From Microbacterium oxydans (GTDB lineage: Bacteria > Actinomycetota > Actinomycetes > Actinomycetales > Microbacteriaceae), in assembly GCF_900095745.1 (NCBI RefSeq), contig NZ_FMIR01000018.1, forward strand, positions 496,001 to 560,000: 64,000 nt of DNA. Direction: 5' to 3'. Position 1 is the stretch's first letter. Every line of letters starts with the position of its first letter. Positions 19,475-27,609 of this stretch are shown piece after piece. The notes beneath the pieces are model-generated. The model searched no databases. It saw only the letters and a list, made by a program, of their open reading frames with translations, and was not told where the DNA came from. A program made the position numbers and the translations under genes.

Positions 19475-20071
19475 ATGGCTCTTGACGACATCCTCAAGCA
19501 GGTTCCGATCGACGACATCGCCGAGAAACTGGGTGTCTCGCGAGACGAGGCGAAGGTCGCTGTCGAGCAGGGCGGCGCCGTGCTGCTGGGCGGGCTCGCG
19601 AAGAACGCAGAGACCGACGAGGGCTCCGCGGCCATCCAGAACGCGCTGAAGAAGCACGAGGGCACGGCCGGCGCTTCGAAGGTCGACGACATCGATCAGG
19701 CCGACGGCGACAAGATCGTCGCGCACATCCTCGGCTCCAAGAAGACGGAGGTCACGAAGGAGCTCACCGAGTCGAAGGCGACTCCCGGCATCGACTTCGG
19801 CAAGCTCCTCCCGATCCTCGCCCCCATCGTGATGGGCCTCATCGCGAACGCGACGAAGGACAAGACTGCGAAGGCGGATGCCGGAGCCGAGAGCTCGGGC
19901 GGCATCGGCGACGTCATCGGCGGGATCCTCGGCGGTGGCAACAGCGGCGGCTCGGCAGGCGGAATCGGTGACGTGATCGGCGGACTGCTCGGCGGTGGCA
20001 AGAGCGGCGGCTCCGGCGGAGGCATCGACCTCGGCGGCATCCTCGGCGGCCTCTTCGGCGGCAAGAAGTAG
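19475..20071 (+). CDS. DUF937 (YidB-like) protein with glycine-rich tail
   Basis: 198 residues (MALDDILKQVPIDDIAEKLG), preceded by a good GGAAGGATT ribosome site. The first 125 residues are the DUF937 domain: helical, with LGVSRDEAKVAVEQGGAVLL and IDFGKLLPILAPIVMGLIAN. The rest is a repeated glycine tail in which the unit GGIGDVIGG(I/L)LGGG occurs twice, then GGIDLGGILGGLFGGKK. No signal peptide, so probably cytosolic. Function unknown; DUF937 proteins are widespread and uncharacterised. Its 3' end faces tilS across a shared hairpin. Confidence 0.88.
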   Translation: MALDDILKQVPIDDIAEKLGVSRDEAKVAVEQGGAVLLGGLAKNAETDEGSAAIQNALKKHEGTAGASKVDDIDQADGDKIVAHILGSKKTEVTKELTESKATPGIDFGKLLPILAPIVMGLIANATKDKTAKADAGAESSGGIGDVIGGILGGGNSGGSAGGIGDVIGGLLGGGKSGGSGGGIDLGGILGGLFGGKK

Positions 20072-20084
20072 GACCTCACCCGAC

Positions 20085-20139
20085 GCATCCGGTCGCGAGG
20101 CTCAGGCGCTTCGGCGGAGGGTCCTCAGCGACCGGATGC
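20085..20139. terminator. Bidirectional terminator hairpin between DUF937 gene and tilS
   Basis: Arms GCATCCGGTCGC (20085-20096) and GCGACCGGATGC (20128-20139) are perfectly complementary over 12 bp, and inner GAGG/CCTC extends the stem past one bulged base. The right arm lies inside the last codons of tilS. It serves two convergent genes; no strong T-run on either side. Confidence 0.7.
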
Positions 20140-21150
20140 AGTGAACACGATGCGGCCGCCCTGGCGCACAGCCGCGCACCCGGGCAGGTCGATCGGCCCC
20201 TGACCGCGCCAATCGGTGACGAGCCGCGCGACCTCGATGGTCTGCGTCCTCGTGAGGCTCACCCCGAACTCGCTGTCGACGACGAGGCGGATGATGCGGT
20301 TGCGCAGTGCCGCGGGGTTGGCGGCGAGCGCCGCGACGCTCACTGAGATCCCCGCCTCCGCATGCTCGACGATGTCCTCGATCGTCTCGTGGATCATCTC
20401 GTCGAAGGCCTCAGCGTCCTCCCGCAGCTGCTCCGCGGTGCGGACGAGGGCCTCGGCGATGCCCGGACCGAGTTCAGCCTCGAGCACCGGCAGCACGCGC
20501 TCCCGCACCCGCACCCGCGCGTAACGGTCGTCGAAGTTGTGGGGGTCGTCCCAGACCTCGAGATCGGATGCCACGCAGAACGCCCGCGTCGTCTCCCGCC
20601 GCACGCCGAGTAGCGGACGGACCCAGCGGAGCCCGTCGTCGTCTTCCCGCGAGGGCGCCATGCCCTGCAGGCTGGTGGCGCCCGAGCCCCGCGCGAGCCC
20701 CAGGAGCACGGTCTCCGCCTGATCGTCGAGAGTGTGGCCGAGCAGCACGGCGGCCGCGCCTTCCGCACGTGCGATTCCGCCGAGTGCCGCGTAGCGGGCA
20801 TCGCGAGCGGCGGCCTCGATCCCTGAGCCGGACGAGCTGTCGACCTCGACGCGGGTCTGCAGCGCGTCGTCGACTCCGATTTCTTCCGCCGCGACCGCCG
20901 CCGTGCTGGCGATGAGGGACGATCCCTCCTGCAGGTCGTGGTCGACGGTCAGGCTGAGCACTTCGATCCCCCGGCTGCGAGCCTCGAAGACGGTCGCGGC
21001 GGTGAGCGCGAGCGAGTCAGCGCCGCCGGAGAGCGCGACGATCACGGTCGACCCTTGGGGGATATCGACGAGCGCGGTGCGCACGGCCAGGCGGATCTCG
21101 GCGATGGCGGGAGAGAGTGATGGCACGGTTCCACGGTAGGGCACGGTCAC
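20125..21150 (-). CDS. tilS: tRNA(Ile)-lysidine synthetase
   Basis: 341 residues from GTG 21150. Adds lysine to C34 of the CAU anticodon of tRNA-Ile2, an essential decoding modification. The N-type ATP pyrophosphatase P-loop VIVALSGGADSLAL is intact, with SLTVDHDLQEGS and LLGHTLDDQAETVLLGL following. The C-terminal part is shorter than in E. coli TilS, normal for actinobacteria. A second GTG at 21126 (VPSLSPAIAEIRLAV) gives a form shorter by 8 residues and is an equally good start; neither has a strong ribosome site. Divergent from the TMEM175-like gene. Confidence 0.93.
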   Translation of the reverse strand: MTVPYRGTVPSLSPAIAEIRLAVRTALVDIPQGSTVIVALSGGADSLALTAATVFEARSRGIEVLSLTVDHDLQEGSSLIASTAAVAAEEIGVDDALQTRVEVDSSSGSGIEAAARDARYAALGGIARAEGAAAVLLGHTLDDQAETVLLGLARGSGATSLQGMAPSREDDDGLRWVRPLLGVRRETTRAFCVASDLEVWDDPHNFDDRYARVRVRERVLPVLEAELGPGIAEALVRTAEQLREDAEAFDEMIHETIEDIVEHAEAGISVSVAALAANPAALRNRIIRLVVDSEFGVSLTRTQTIEVARLVTDWRGQGPIDLPGCAAVRQGGRIVFTASGR

Positions 21151-21190
21151 ACCCCTGCGGGCGGCACGACCACGGGACTATCCTGACGCC

Positions 21191-21838
21191 GTGAACGATC
21201 ACCCCCGCACGCAGCCGTTCCGGTCCGAACGGTTCAAGGCCTTCGCCGATGCCGTGGTGGCGATCGCCATGACGTTGCTCATCCTGCCCCTGATGGAGTC
21301 GGTGTCCGAGGCCGCATCCGACCATAAGAGCACGGCCGAGTTCTTCGACGAGCACTCGGGTCAGCTGCTGAGCTTCGGGCTGAGCTTCCTCCTGATCGCG
21401 ACGTTCTGGATGGGACACCATCGCCAGTACCGGGACGTGGAGTTCGTGACCGGGCCCCTGCTGTGGATCAACGTCGCGTGGATGGCGACGATCGTGTGGC
21501 TCCCGGTTCCGACCGCGATGATCGGGCAGATGGACACCGACCCGCTGCAGGCCGTGGTGTACATCGGCACGCTGATCATGACACAGGTGACCACCCTCGC
21601 CGGATGGCTCTACCTGGCGCGCCATCGCGACCTCGGCACCGTGTCGACCGAGACCATCCGCCTGGGGGCCATCGGCGATGTCGCCTCGATCGTCCTGTTC
21701 ACCGCCGCACTCGCGATCGCCGTCGCGGCTTCGCCGAACGGATACACGGGGCTGTTCCTGCTGCTCCTGAGCGACCCGATGAGCCGTCTGCTGAATCGTC
21801 TCCTCCGAAAGCGCCGGAGCGAGCCGCAGGTAGGCTAG
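21191..21838 (+). CDS. TMEM175/DUF1211-family membrane protein
   Basis: 215 residues from GTG 21191. The N-terminal FRSERFKAFADAVVAIAMTL is the diagnostic TMEM175 motif (R followed by FxDAVxAIxxT) in the first helix, which lines the pore of bacterial and lysosomal TMEM175 potassium channels. About six membrane helices are visible, with LLSFGLSFLLIATFWMGHHR as the third region. Bacterial members conduct potassium; whether this one does is inferred. Between it and ppa there are 40 bases. Confidence 0.85.
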   Translation: MNDHPRTQPFRSERFKAFADAVVAIAMTLLILPLMESVSEAASDHKSTAEFFDEHSGQLLSFGLSFLLIATFWMGHHRQYRDVEFVTGPLLWINVAWMATIVWLPVPTAMIGQMDTDPLQAVVYIGTLIMTQVTTLAGWLYLARHRDLGTVSTETIRLGAIGDVASIVLFTAALAIAVAASPNGYTGLFLLLLSDPMSRLLNRLLRKRRSEPQVG

Positions 21839-21878
21839 TCCGCGGCATCCAACCGAACTTTTCCTGAGGAGCACACGC

Positions 21879-22370
21879 ATGGGCGCACACGACGCCGTCA
21901 TCGAGATCCCGCGCGGCAGCCGCGTGAAGTACGAGGTCGACCACGAGACCGGACGAGTGCACCTCGACCGCGTCCTCTACACGACCTTCGGCTACCCGGC
22001 CGACTACGGCTACTTCGACAACACGCTCGGCGAGGACGGCGACCCGCTCGACGTGCTCGTGCTCCTCGACCACGCCATCTACCCGGGCGTCGTCGTCGAG
22101 GTCCGTCCCGTCGCCGTGCTGAAGATGAGCGATGAGGCCGGCGGGGACGACAAGCTCGTCGCCGTCCTGTCGAAGGACCCGCGCTGGGCACACATCCAGG
22201 ACATCGACGACATCGCCGACTACACGAAGAAGGAGATCTCGCACTTCTTCGAGCACTACAAGGACCTCGAGCCCAACAAGTGGGTCAAGGTCGACGAGTG
22301 GGGGAACGCCGCCGAGGCGCAGCGCATCCTCGACGAGGCGATCGTCCGTTTCGGCGAGCAGGGTCACTGA
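21879..22370 (+). CDS. ppa: Inorganic pyrophosphatase, family I
   Basis: 163 residues, preceded by GAGGAG. Hydrolyses pyrophosphate to phosphate in the cytoplasm. The family I signature with its metal-binding aspartates appears in GDPLDVLVLLDHAIYPG, and GYPADYGYFDNTLGEDGD precedes it. KYEVDHETGRVHLDRVLYTT carries the catalytic Lys and Arg region. Length is normal for an actinobacterial enzyme. A strong hairpin terminator follows 21 bases after the stop. Confidence 0.97.
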   Translation: MGAHDAVIEIPRGSRVKYEVDHETGRVHLDRVLYTTFGYPADYGYFDNTLGEDGDPLDVLVLLDHAIYPGVVVEVRPVAVLKMSDEAGGDDKLVAVLSKDPRWAHIQDIDDIADYTKKEISHFFEHYKDLEPNKWVKVDEWGNAAEAQRILDEAIVRFGEQGH

Positions 22371-22391
22371 CTCGCTGAGTCGCCAGACACG

Positions 22392-22429
22392 AAAGACCCC
22401 CGGGCCGCAGAAGCGGCCCGGGGGTCTTT
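22392..22429. terminator. Strong bidirectional terminator
   Basis: Perfect 17-bp stem: left arm 22392-22408, right arm 22413-22429, loop AGAA. The left arm begins AAAGACCCCC and the right arm ends GGGGGTCTTT, so each strand ends the hairpin with a short T-run. It separates the convergent ppa and M23 peptidase genes. Confidence 0.92.
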
Positions 22430-22449
22430 CGGTTTCGGTGGGCCTGCGA

Positions 22450-23781
22450 TCAGGCGGAGACGCCGTGCCGGGCCAGGAACTGCACCGGGTTGATGGCGTT
22501 GCCGCGGTCGTAGACCTCGAAGTGCAGGTGGCATCCGAACGAGCGACCCGTGTTGCCGGCGTAGGCGATGACCTGCCCGGAGCGGACCCACTGGCCGGAC
22601 CTGACGATGATGCCGCCGTTGCGGATGTGTGCGTAGCCGGTGCCGATCCCGCCGCCGTGCTGGATACGGATGTAGTTGCCGTAGCCGCCGTTGTAGCCCG
22701 CGTAGTCGACGGTGCCGGACTGCGCGGCGTAGATCGCGGCGCCGCAGCCGTTCGCGAAGTCGGTGCCGTAGTGGAAGCTCGAGGAGCAGCCCTGCGGACC
22801 GCACTGCTGCGAGCGCGGACCGTAGCCCGAGCTCTTGCCCCCACCGTGCGGACGGCACCAGCCGCCGCCGTTACCGGCGGCAGCCGCTGCTGCCTCGCGG
22901 GCCTCGCGTTCCTTGCGCTTCTTCTCCTCGAGGGCGACACCGGCCTTGTAGCCTTCGACGGTCTTCGCCGTCGCGTCCTTGAGTGCTGCGAGCTGCGCCT
23001 GCATGGTGGCGAGGTTGGCGGACTGCTCGTCGAGCGCGGCCTGAGCGGCGTCGGCAGCCTGCTGTGCCACGACCATCTTCTCTTCGGCGATCTTCTGCAG
23101 CCGATCGCGCTCGTCGCGGGCGACCACGGCCTGGTCGCTCATCGACTGCGCGGAGTTCCGGGCGGCGACCGCATCGTCGTACACCGACTGGTTGTACTCG
23201 AAGAGCTTGTCCATCGTGCCGAGCCGCGCGAGCAACTCGTCGGCGTTATCGGCAGAGCCGGTGAAGAGCAGCTCGAGCGAGGTGTCGTCACCGCCGTTGC
23301 GGTAGAGCTGCGCGGCAACCTGGCCGGCCTTCTTCGCGGACTCGTCGGCCTTCGCCGACTGCTCGTCGGCCTTGGCCTGCAGGGAATCGGCTTCGGTGGC
23401 TGCAGCGAAGTACTTCTGCTGGGCGTCGTAGAACTCGTCTGCTGTGGCCTTCGCGACCGCCTGCGTCTCGGCGACCTTCTGGGTCAGCGACTGGATGAGC
23501 CCTTCGATGCGGGTGACCTCGGCGGCTTTGGCCGCTTCGCTGCTCTTCGCACGCTGCACGTCGTCCCAGCTCGGGTACGAGGCGGCATAGGCGGCGGAGA
23601 CTCCGTTGGAGATGCCGAAGGCGCTGAGCGCCACGACGCTGAGCACGCCGAGACCGAGTGCGCCACGGCGGCTGAGGCCGTCTTTACCGAACGCACGGCG
23701 TTCGGTCGGGCTGGGCGCGCAGCCGCAATCGTCTGAAGCCGCGGCAACCGCAGCGTCCAGAGTGTTCTGGTCGTCGTTCAC
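22450..23781 (-). CDS. Secreted M23 peptidase with coiled-coil (NlpD/EnvC-like)
   Basis: 443 residues. The N-terminus is hydrophilic for about 35 residues, then LSRRGALGLGVLSVVALSAF suggests a twin-arginine-like signal. Residues 75-300 form long Ala/Glu/Gln-rich coiled coils, as in division-associated EnvC/NlpD factors. The C-terminal lysostaphin-type domain has HYGTDF (zinc His and Asp), GYAHI and HLHFE, so the catalytic zinc site appears complete. A Cys-rich CGPQGCSSSFHYG segment precedes it. It probably cleaves peptidoglycan cross-bridges during growth or division. ATG 23781 is chosen because the twin-arginine region needs it. Confidence 0.9.
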   Translation of the reverse strand: MNDDQNTLDAAVAAASDDCGCAPSPTERRAFGKDGLSRRGALGLGVLSVVALSAFGISNGVSAAYAASYPSWDDVQRAKSSEAAKAAEVTRIEGLIQSLTQKVAETQAVAKATADEFYDAQQKYFAAATEADSLQAKADEQSAKADESAKKAGQVAAQLYRNGGDDTSLELLFTGSADNADELLARLGTMDKLFEYNQSVYDDAVAARNSAQSMSDQAVVARDERDRLQKIAEEKMVVAQQAADAAQAALDEQSANLATMQAQLAALKDATAKTVEGYKAGVALEEKKRKEREAREAAAAAAGNGGGWCRPHGGGKSSGYGPRSQQCGPQGCSSSFHYGTDFANGCGAAIYAAQSGTVDYAGYNGGYGNYIRIQHGGGIGTGYAHIRNGGIIVRSGQWVRSGQVIAYAGNTGRSFGCHLHFEVYDRGNAINPVQFLARHGVSA

Positions 23782-23992
23782 ACGGCCCCTTCCGCCGGTT
23801 TCACAAATGCCACACTAACAACAACCGTCACATCTGCACCAGGCCGAGCATGCGGTCGCCAGCGCACGCCTGACGGGTCCATCGTCCTCCTGAAACACGC
23901 CCGGGGGAAGCCGCCGCGCCCTCGATTCGCGATTTGCCCAGAACATCCCTTATGCTTGAGCGTCGGCAAGGAAGTCCCCCGGGACTGACTCG

Positions 23993-24065
23993 GCCCCATC
24001 GTTTAGCGGCCTAGGACGCCGCCCTTTCACGGCGGTAGCACGGGTTCGAATCCCGTTGGGGTCAC
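23993..24065 (+). tRNA. tRNA-Glu (TTC)
   Basis: 73-base cloverleaf: acceptor GGCCCCA pairs with TGGGGTC, anticodon arm CCGCC/GGCGG with loop CTTTCAC (anticodon TTC), T arm with GGTTCGAATCC. CCA is not encoded. First of a three-tRNA cluster. Confidence 0.96.
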
Positions 24066-24094
24066 ACCTTCCGATACAATTGAAAACAAGTATG

Positions 24095-24168
24095 GCCCTG
24101 TAGCGCAGTTGGTTAGCGTGCCGCCCTGTCACGGCGGAGGTCGCGGGTTCAAGTCCCGTCAGGGTCGC
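24095..24168 (+). tRNA. tRNA-Asp (GTC)
   Basis: 74-base cloverleaf: acceptor GGCCCTG with CAGGGTC, discriminator G, anticodon arm CCGCC/GGCGG with loop CTGTCAC (anticodon GTC), T loop GGTTCAAGTCC. Its anticodon stem is identical to that of the preceding tRNA-Glu. CCA not encoded. Confidence 0.96.
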
Positions 24169-24239
24169 TCCGTTCGACGGGCTCTTTCTTCGGAGAGAGC
24201 CCTTCGTCTAGGACGCGACAGGTTCGCCGGTCGCACCAC

Positions 24240-24312
24240 GGCTCTGTAGCTCAGTTGGTAGAGCGCACGACTGAAAATCGTGAGGTCACGGGATCGACGC
24301 CCGTCGGAGCCA
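24240..24312 (+). tRNA. tRNA-Phe (GAA)
   Basis: 73-base cloverleaf: acceptor GGCTCTG with CGGAGCC, discriminator A, anticodon arm CACGA/TCGTG with loop CTGAAAA (anticodon GAA). T loop reads GATCGACGC. CCA not encoded. Confidence 0.95.
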
Positions 24313-24338
24313 CAGGGTGATCATTACAATCACCTTAG

Positions 24339-24373
24339 AAACCCTCGCCTAGCTTCTACATGGCGGGGGTTTT
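24339..24373 (+). terminator. Terminator of the tRNA cluster
   Basis: Stem AAACCCTCGCC (24339-24349) with GGCGGGGGTTT (24362-24372), 11 bp with one G-T pair, followed by another T. It lies 27 bases after tRNA-Phe and is a typical Rho-independent signal. Confidence 0.88.
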
Positions 24374-24437
24374 GCCTTTCCCCCTAGGCTTCGATCATCA
24401 TGGATGACGCCCGCCCCGCACCCGTACGAGGGATCGA

Positions 24438-24728
24438 ATGAACGTCCGTCGGATCGAGCTCACCATGCGACGTCCGCGGTTCGCTCTCTATGCGGGGATC
24501 AAGCCGACGCTCGTCATCGGTGATCGCGGTCAGCCGACGCAATGGGGTCGAGGCACGTGGCAGGTTCCGTCCGACCGGTCGGTGACAATCGGCGTCTACC
24601 TCTTCAACCGGGTGTGGCGCTTCGGCCAGGCGGAGGCCGCCGTCGATCCGGAGGATGCCGCCGCGTGGGAGTATCGGGCGCCGACGCTGCCTTTCCTGCC
24701 GGGGCGCCTCGGCCGTAGCCGCAGCTGA
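24438..24728 (+). CDS. Hypothetical protein
   Basis: 96 residues, MNVRRIELTMRRPRFALYAG start, with GAGGGAT before the ATG at good spacing. Basic N-terminus, a beta-rich middle with TWQVPSDRSVTIGVYLFNRV and a Pro/Arg-rich end. No signal peptide or membrane helix is visible. Codon use is GC-rich at third positions, as in neighbouring real genes. It lies convergent to the coiled-coil gene with 18 bases between. No family recognised. Confidence 0.6.
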   Translation: MNVRRIELTMRRPRFALYAGIKPTLVIGDRGQPTQWGRGTWQVPSDRSVTIGVYLFNRVWRFGQAEAAVDPEDAAAWEYRAPTLPFLPGRLGRSRS

Positions 24729-24746
24729 CCCCGCCGTCTGGACGCC

Positions 24747-25592
24747 CTACAGCTCGTCCAACGACTTCTGGGCGTGCGTGACGGCTCCCGCCGCAGCCTT
24801 CGCCTGCTGCCGGGCATCGGCCTGCCGTTCTTTCGCCTGCGGCAGCTCCTCCCCCACGCGCTCCGCCTCCGCACGGGTCTTGGCGAGCTGCGCTTCGAGC
24901 TCGGCCACGCTCCGGGCGAGGTCTGTCGCCCTGGTCTGAAGCTCCTGCAGGGCCGCGTCGCGCATGGTGAGTTCGCGCTCCGCCGCCTGGTGCTCCTTCT
25001 CCACGCTCGCAAGCTGTCGCTCCGCATCCCGGCGGAGGCGTCTCGCCTGCAGCTCGTCCGGCGGTCGCTGCGGCACCGACTCCAACTCCGGAATCTCACC
25101 TGCCACGGCATCCCGGGTGTCTTCGGTCGATGCCGAGGGCTCGATCGCCCGCACCAGCCGACCGGAGGCGACCGCGCCCGCCGCCGCCGGGGCGAAGAAG
25201 GCGGCCGAGATGCTGCCTTCCACCGCCTCCCGCGTCGCGGGTGTGATCTTCTCACCCCGGGAACCGGCCAGCTCGGCCGCCATCTCCGCGAGGTGCCTCG
25301 TGAGCGCACGGCGCTCCCTGCCGAGCTTCGCCAGTGCCGGCGCATCCAGGTCGTCCTGTGCCTCACGCAGCTCGGCCGCCAGCTGCAGCGCCTCCCCCAG
25401 CTGACCGGCGCGCTCCTGGGCGAACACGTTCACCACCCAGGCGGCGACCGACGGCTTTCGCAGCGCACGGATCCGGGTCGCGAGTTCGCGGTCGTCGACA
25501 CTCTCTGCACGGGCTTTCCTCGACGACACGAAGGCTTCCGGCGGACCGGCGTACAGGGCGGCGGCGATCTCTTCGAACGTCGGGTCGGCCAT
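24747..25592 (-). CDS. Coiled-coil protein of unknown function
   Basis: 281 residues (MADPTFEEIAAALYAGPPEA). The N-terminal 100 residues carry VSSRKARAESVDDRELATRI and ALRKPSVAAWVVNVFAQERA, a pattern I associate with an actinobacterial helical family lacking a named function. Residues 170-281 are an uninterrupted Glu/Arg/Ala coiled coil. Cytosolic; no motif of catalysis. It stands alone; a 49-base gap to the next minus-strand gene could allow cotranscription. Confidence 0.8.
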   Translation of the reverse strand: MADPTFEEIAAALYAGPPEAFVSSRKARAESVDDRELATRIRALRKPSVAAWVVNVFAQERAGQLGEALQLAAELREAQDDLDAPALAKLGRERRALTRHLAEMAAELAGSRGEKITPATREAVEGSISAAFFAPAAAGAVASGRLVRAIEPSASTEDTRDAVAGEIPELESVPQRPPDELQARRLRRDAERQLASVEKEHQAAERELTMRDAALQELQTRATDLARSVAELEAQLAKTRAEAERVGEELPQAKERQADARQQAKAAAGAVTHAQKSLDEL

Positions 25593-25641
25593 GCGCCAAC
25601 GATACGCCGCGTGCCCTCCTGCGAGGCGGGAGAGGACGCCG

Positions 25642-26967
25642 CTACTCGATGGCGAGGTGGTCCGCCCAGTCGGCGCTGATCAGGGTGCGTCCGCCGAACG
25701 TGCCGTTTCCGAGGCCGGGGTACAGATAGAGCTGTCCGGAGGCGGTTCGCGCCAGCAGATCGGCATGACCGTCGCCGTTGTAGTCGACCCCTCCGGTGAG
25801 GGCGGTGAACTCACCCCATCCGGACCCGACCAGACGCATCGCGCGGAAGCCCCCGGGGACTCCCGAATAGAACCGGAGAGCGCCGTCCGTATCGATTGCC
25901 ATGATGTCGCCACTGCCGTCGTTGTCGAAGTCACCGCCGACGAGGAAGTGGAACCCTTGCCACCCTCCGCCGAGCGAGATGTGCGGGCCGCTGAAGGCAC
26001 CGGCACCGTTTCCCCGGTAGATCGTCAGGAGGCCTGTCGCGGAGACGCCGATCACGTCCTGCTTGCCGTCTCCCGTGTAGTCCGCGCCCGACGTCACATG
26101 AAGCAGGTCGTACCAGACCTTGCCGATGCTGACGGCCGGCGCGAATCCGTCTGCGCCGTTGCCGGCGTAGAACTCCAGGTCACCATCCGATCTGGTCGCG
26201 AGGATGTCGGCCCTGCCGTCGTTGTTGAAGTCCGCATGGGTGAGGTGTCTGCGGGATCCGCCCCAACCGCCGAAGAGAGTCTTCGCCGCCGAGAAGCTGC
26301 CGGAGCCGGTGCCCGCACGCAGCCGGAGATCACCGTTCCCGGCGATCGTCAGCAGATCGGCTTTCTTGTCACCGGAGTAGTCGGCCGAAGCGACGCCCGG
26401 CGGCTGACCGGAACCGAGTCCGGGGAAGTTCAACGGGAGAATCCCGCCGCGGGTGACGTTCGACAGGCACGTGAACCCGTTGTTGATCGCCGTGTACACC
26501 GCACCGTTCAGCCGCACCTCGAAGTGCAGGTGGTACGCGGGAGAGTTTCCGGTGTTGCCGACGACGCCGATCTGCTGCCCGCGGGTCACTCTGGTGCCGG
26601 GCGCGTACTTTCCGGGCGCGGCCATATGCGCATACCGGGTGACATATCCGCCGGCATGCTCGACGTCGGTGTAGTTGCCGTAGCCGCTGTTCGAGGTGCG
26701 GGACTTGATCACTCCGCCGTAGGAGGCCACGATCGGCGTGCCGCCCCCTCCGCCGATGTCGATGCCGTCGTGCGCACGGTAGTTTCCCCGACAGCCGTCG
26801 CCGACCTTCGATTGGATGTTGCCCGAAGACGGGTACACCATCTGGTCGTTGACGGCGGCGGTGGCGACGGTGCTCGCTGTCAGGGACGGTGCCACTGCTC
26901 CGATCACGACCGCGAGCGCGGTGGCGATCCCGATGCGGGCGAGGCGCACGCGGGACGGTCGCTTCAT
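25642..26967 (-). CDS. Secreted M23 peptidase with FG-GAP/VCBS-like repeats
   Basis: 441 residues. Sec signal peptide (about residues 1-38), then a lysostaphin-type M23 domain: HDGIDIG (zinc His and Asp), RYAHMAAPG, and YHLHFEVRLNG. From residue 190 to the end there are five or more FG-GAP/VCBS-type repeats, each containing a calcium-loop-like DxNxDGxxD or variant (DYSGDKKADLL, DFNNDGRADIL, DYTGDGKQDVI, DFDNDGSGDIM, DYNGDGHADLL). This suggests a peptidoglycan hydrolase with a beta-propeller-like module. The combination is unusual but seen in actinobacterial exoproteins. Confidence 0.88.
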   Translation of the reverse strand: MKRPSRVRLARIGIATALAVVIGAVAPSLTASTVATAAVNDQMVYPSSGNIQSKVGDGCRGNYRAHDGIDIGGGGGTPIVASYGGVIKSRTSNSGYGNYTDVEHAGGYVTRYAHMAAPGKYAPGTRVTRGQQIGVVGNTGNSPAYHLHFEVRLNGAVYTAINNGFTCLSNVTRGGILPLNFPGLGSGQPPGVASADYSGDKKADLLTIAGNGDLRLRAGTGSGSFSAAKTLFGGWGGSRRHLTHADFNNDGRADILATRSDGDLEFYAGNGADGFAPAVSIGKVWYDLLHVTSGADYTGDGKQDVIGVSATGLLTIYRGNGAGAFSGPHISLGGGWQGFHFLVGGDFDNDGSGDIMAIDTDGALRFYSGVPGGFRAMRLVGSGWGEFTALTGGVDYNGDGHADLLARTASGQLYLYPGLGNGTFGGRTLISADWADHLAIE

Positions 26968-27104
26968 CTCGAAGTTCTCTCTTGCTCGGCGGCCCCAAGG
27001 ACGTGATGCCCTCCGCCGTCACCGTACCAGGGCTGCGCTCTCCTTCCGCGAACGCCGCCGAGGAACCGGAGTATCCGTGCGCACCCACGGTGTACCGTGC
27101 ATTC

Positions 27105-27407
27105 ATGGGCAGACTCAGGTACGACGGGACGTCGGAGCCGATCCTCATCGAGGACGAGACGCTCGCGCACCTGAAGATCGTGATCGCGACCAAGCTCCGC
27201 CGCCAGGAGAGCTTCATGATGACGTGGCGCCCGTCGAGCGGAACCGACAAGCGGGCGACCGTATGGATCCATCCCGCGATCCCCCTGCAGTTCGGGTTCG
27301 ACAACGCCGAACCACCGTCCGTCGATGCGCGGCTGGTCGCCGAGATGATGAAGGCTCTCAACGCCACCGGCGAACTGGTTCTGGACCACCTGATCGCTCC
27401 GAGCTGA
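27105..27407 (+). CDS. DUF7882 family small protein
   Basis: 100 residues from ATG 27105: MGRLRYDGTSEPILIEDETL, then AHLKIVIATKLRRQESFMMT and TVWIHPAIPLQFGF. I recognise this as the actinobacterial family sometimes mislabelled ATP-dependent DNA ligase, now DUF7882. It has no nucleotidyltransferase motif and is too short to be a ligase. Cytosolic, function unknown. A longer open frame upstream has no conservation pattern. It is transcribed away from the M23 gene. Confidence 0.8.
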   Translation: MGRLRYDGTSEPILIEDETLAHLKIVIATKLRRQESFMMTWRPSSGTDKRATVWIHPAIPLQFGFDNAEPPSVDARLVAEMMKALNATGELVLDHLIAPS

Positions 27408-27609
27408 CGAGCTGTCCGCCGCAGAAACCCGGCACACAATATTCGGCCTCCGCAAGTAGGCTGGGAGGCGCGCCCCGCCCTGCCGGACCTCCGCCGGGTC
27501 ACGGTCGTGGCGTGAGCCCAGACGACCTCCTCCTCCGGTCGCACGATCCCGTCCATCGGGATGGAGCCGCAGCTCCGCCGTGTGGCCACGCCAGAAAGGC
27601 ATGAACCTC

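Noticed and set aside
24313..24333. GTGAT/ATCAC hairpin as the terminator of the tRNA cluster
   Set aside because: Too weak; the 11-bp hairpin with T-run at 24339-24373 is the better candidate.
27105..27407. ATP-dependent DNA ligase
   Set aside because: Some databases use this name for the family, but at 100 residues it lacks the KxDG nucleotidyltransferase motif.
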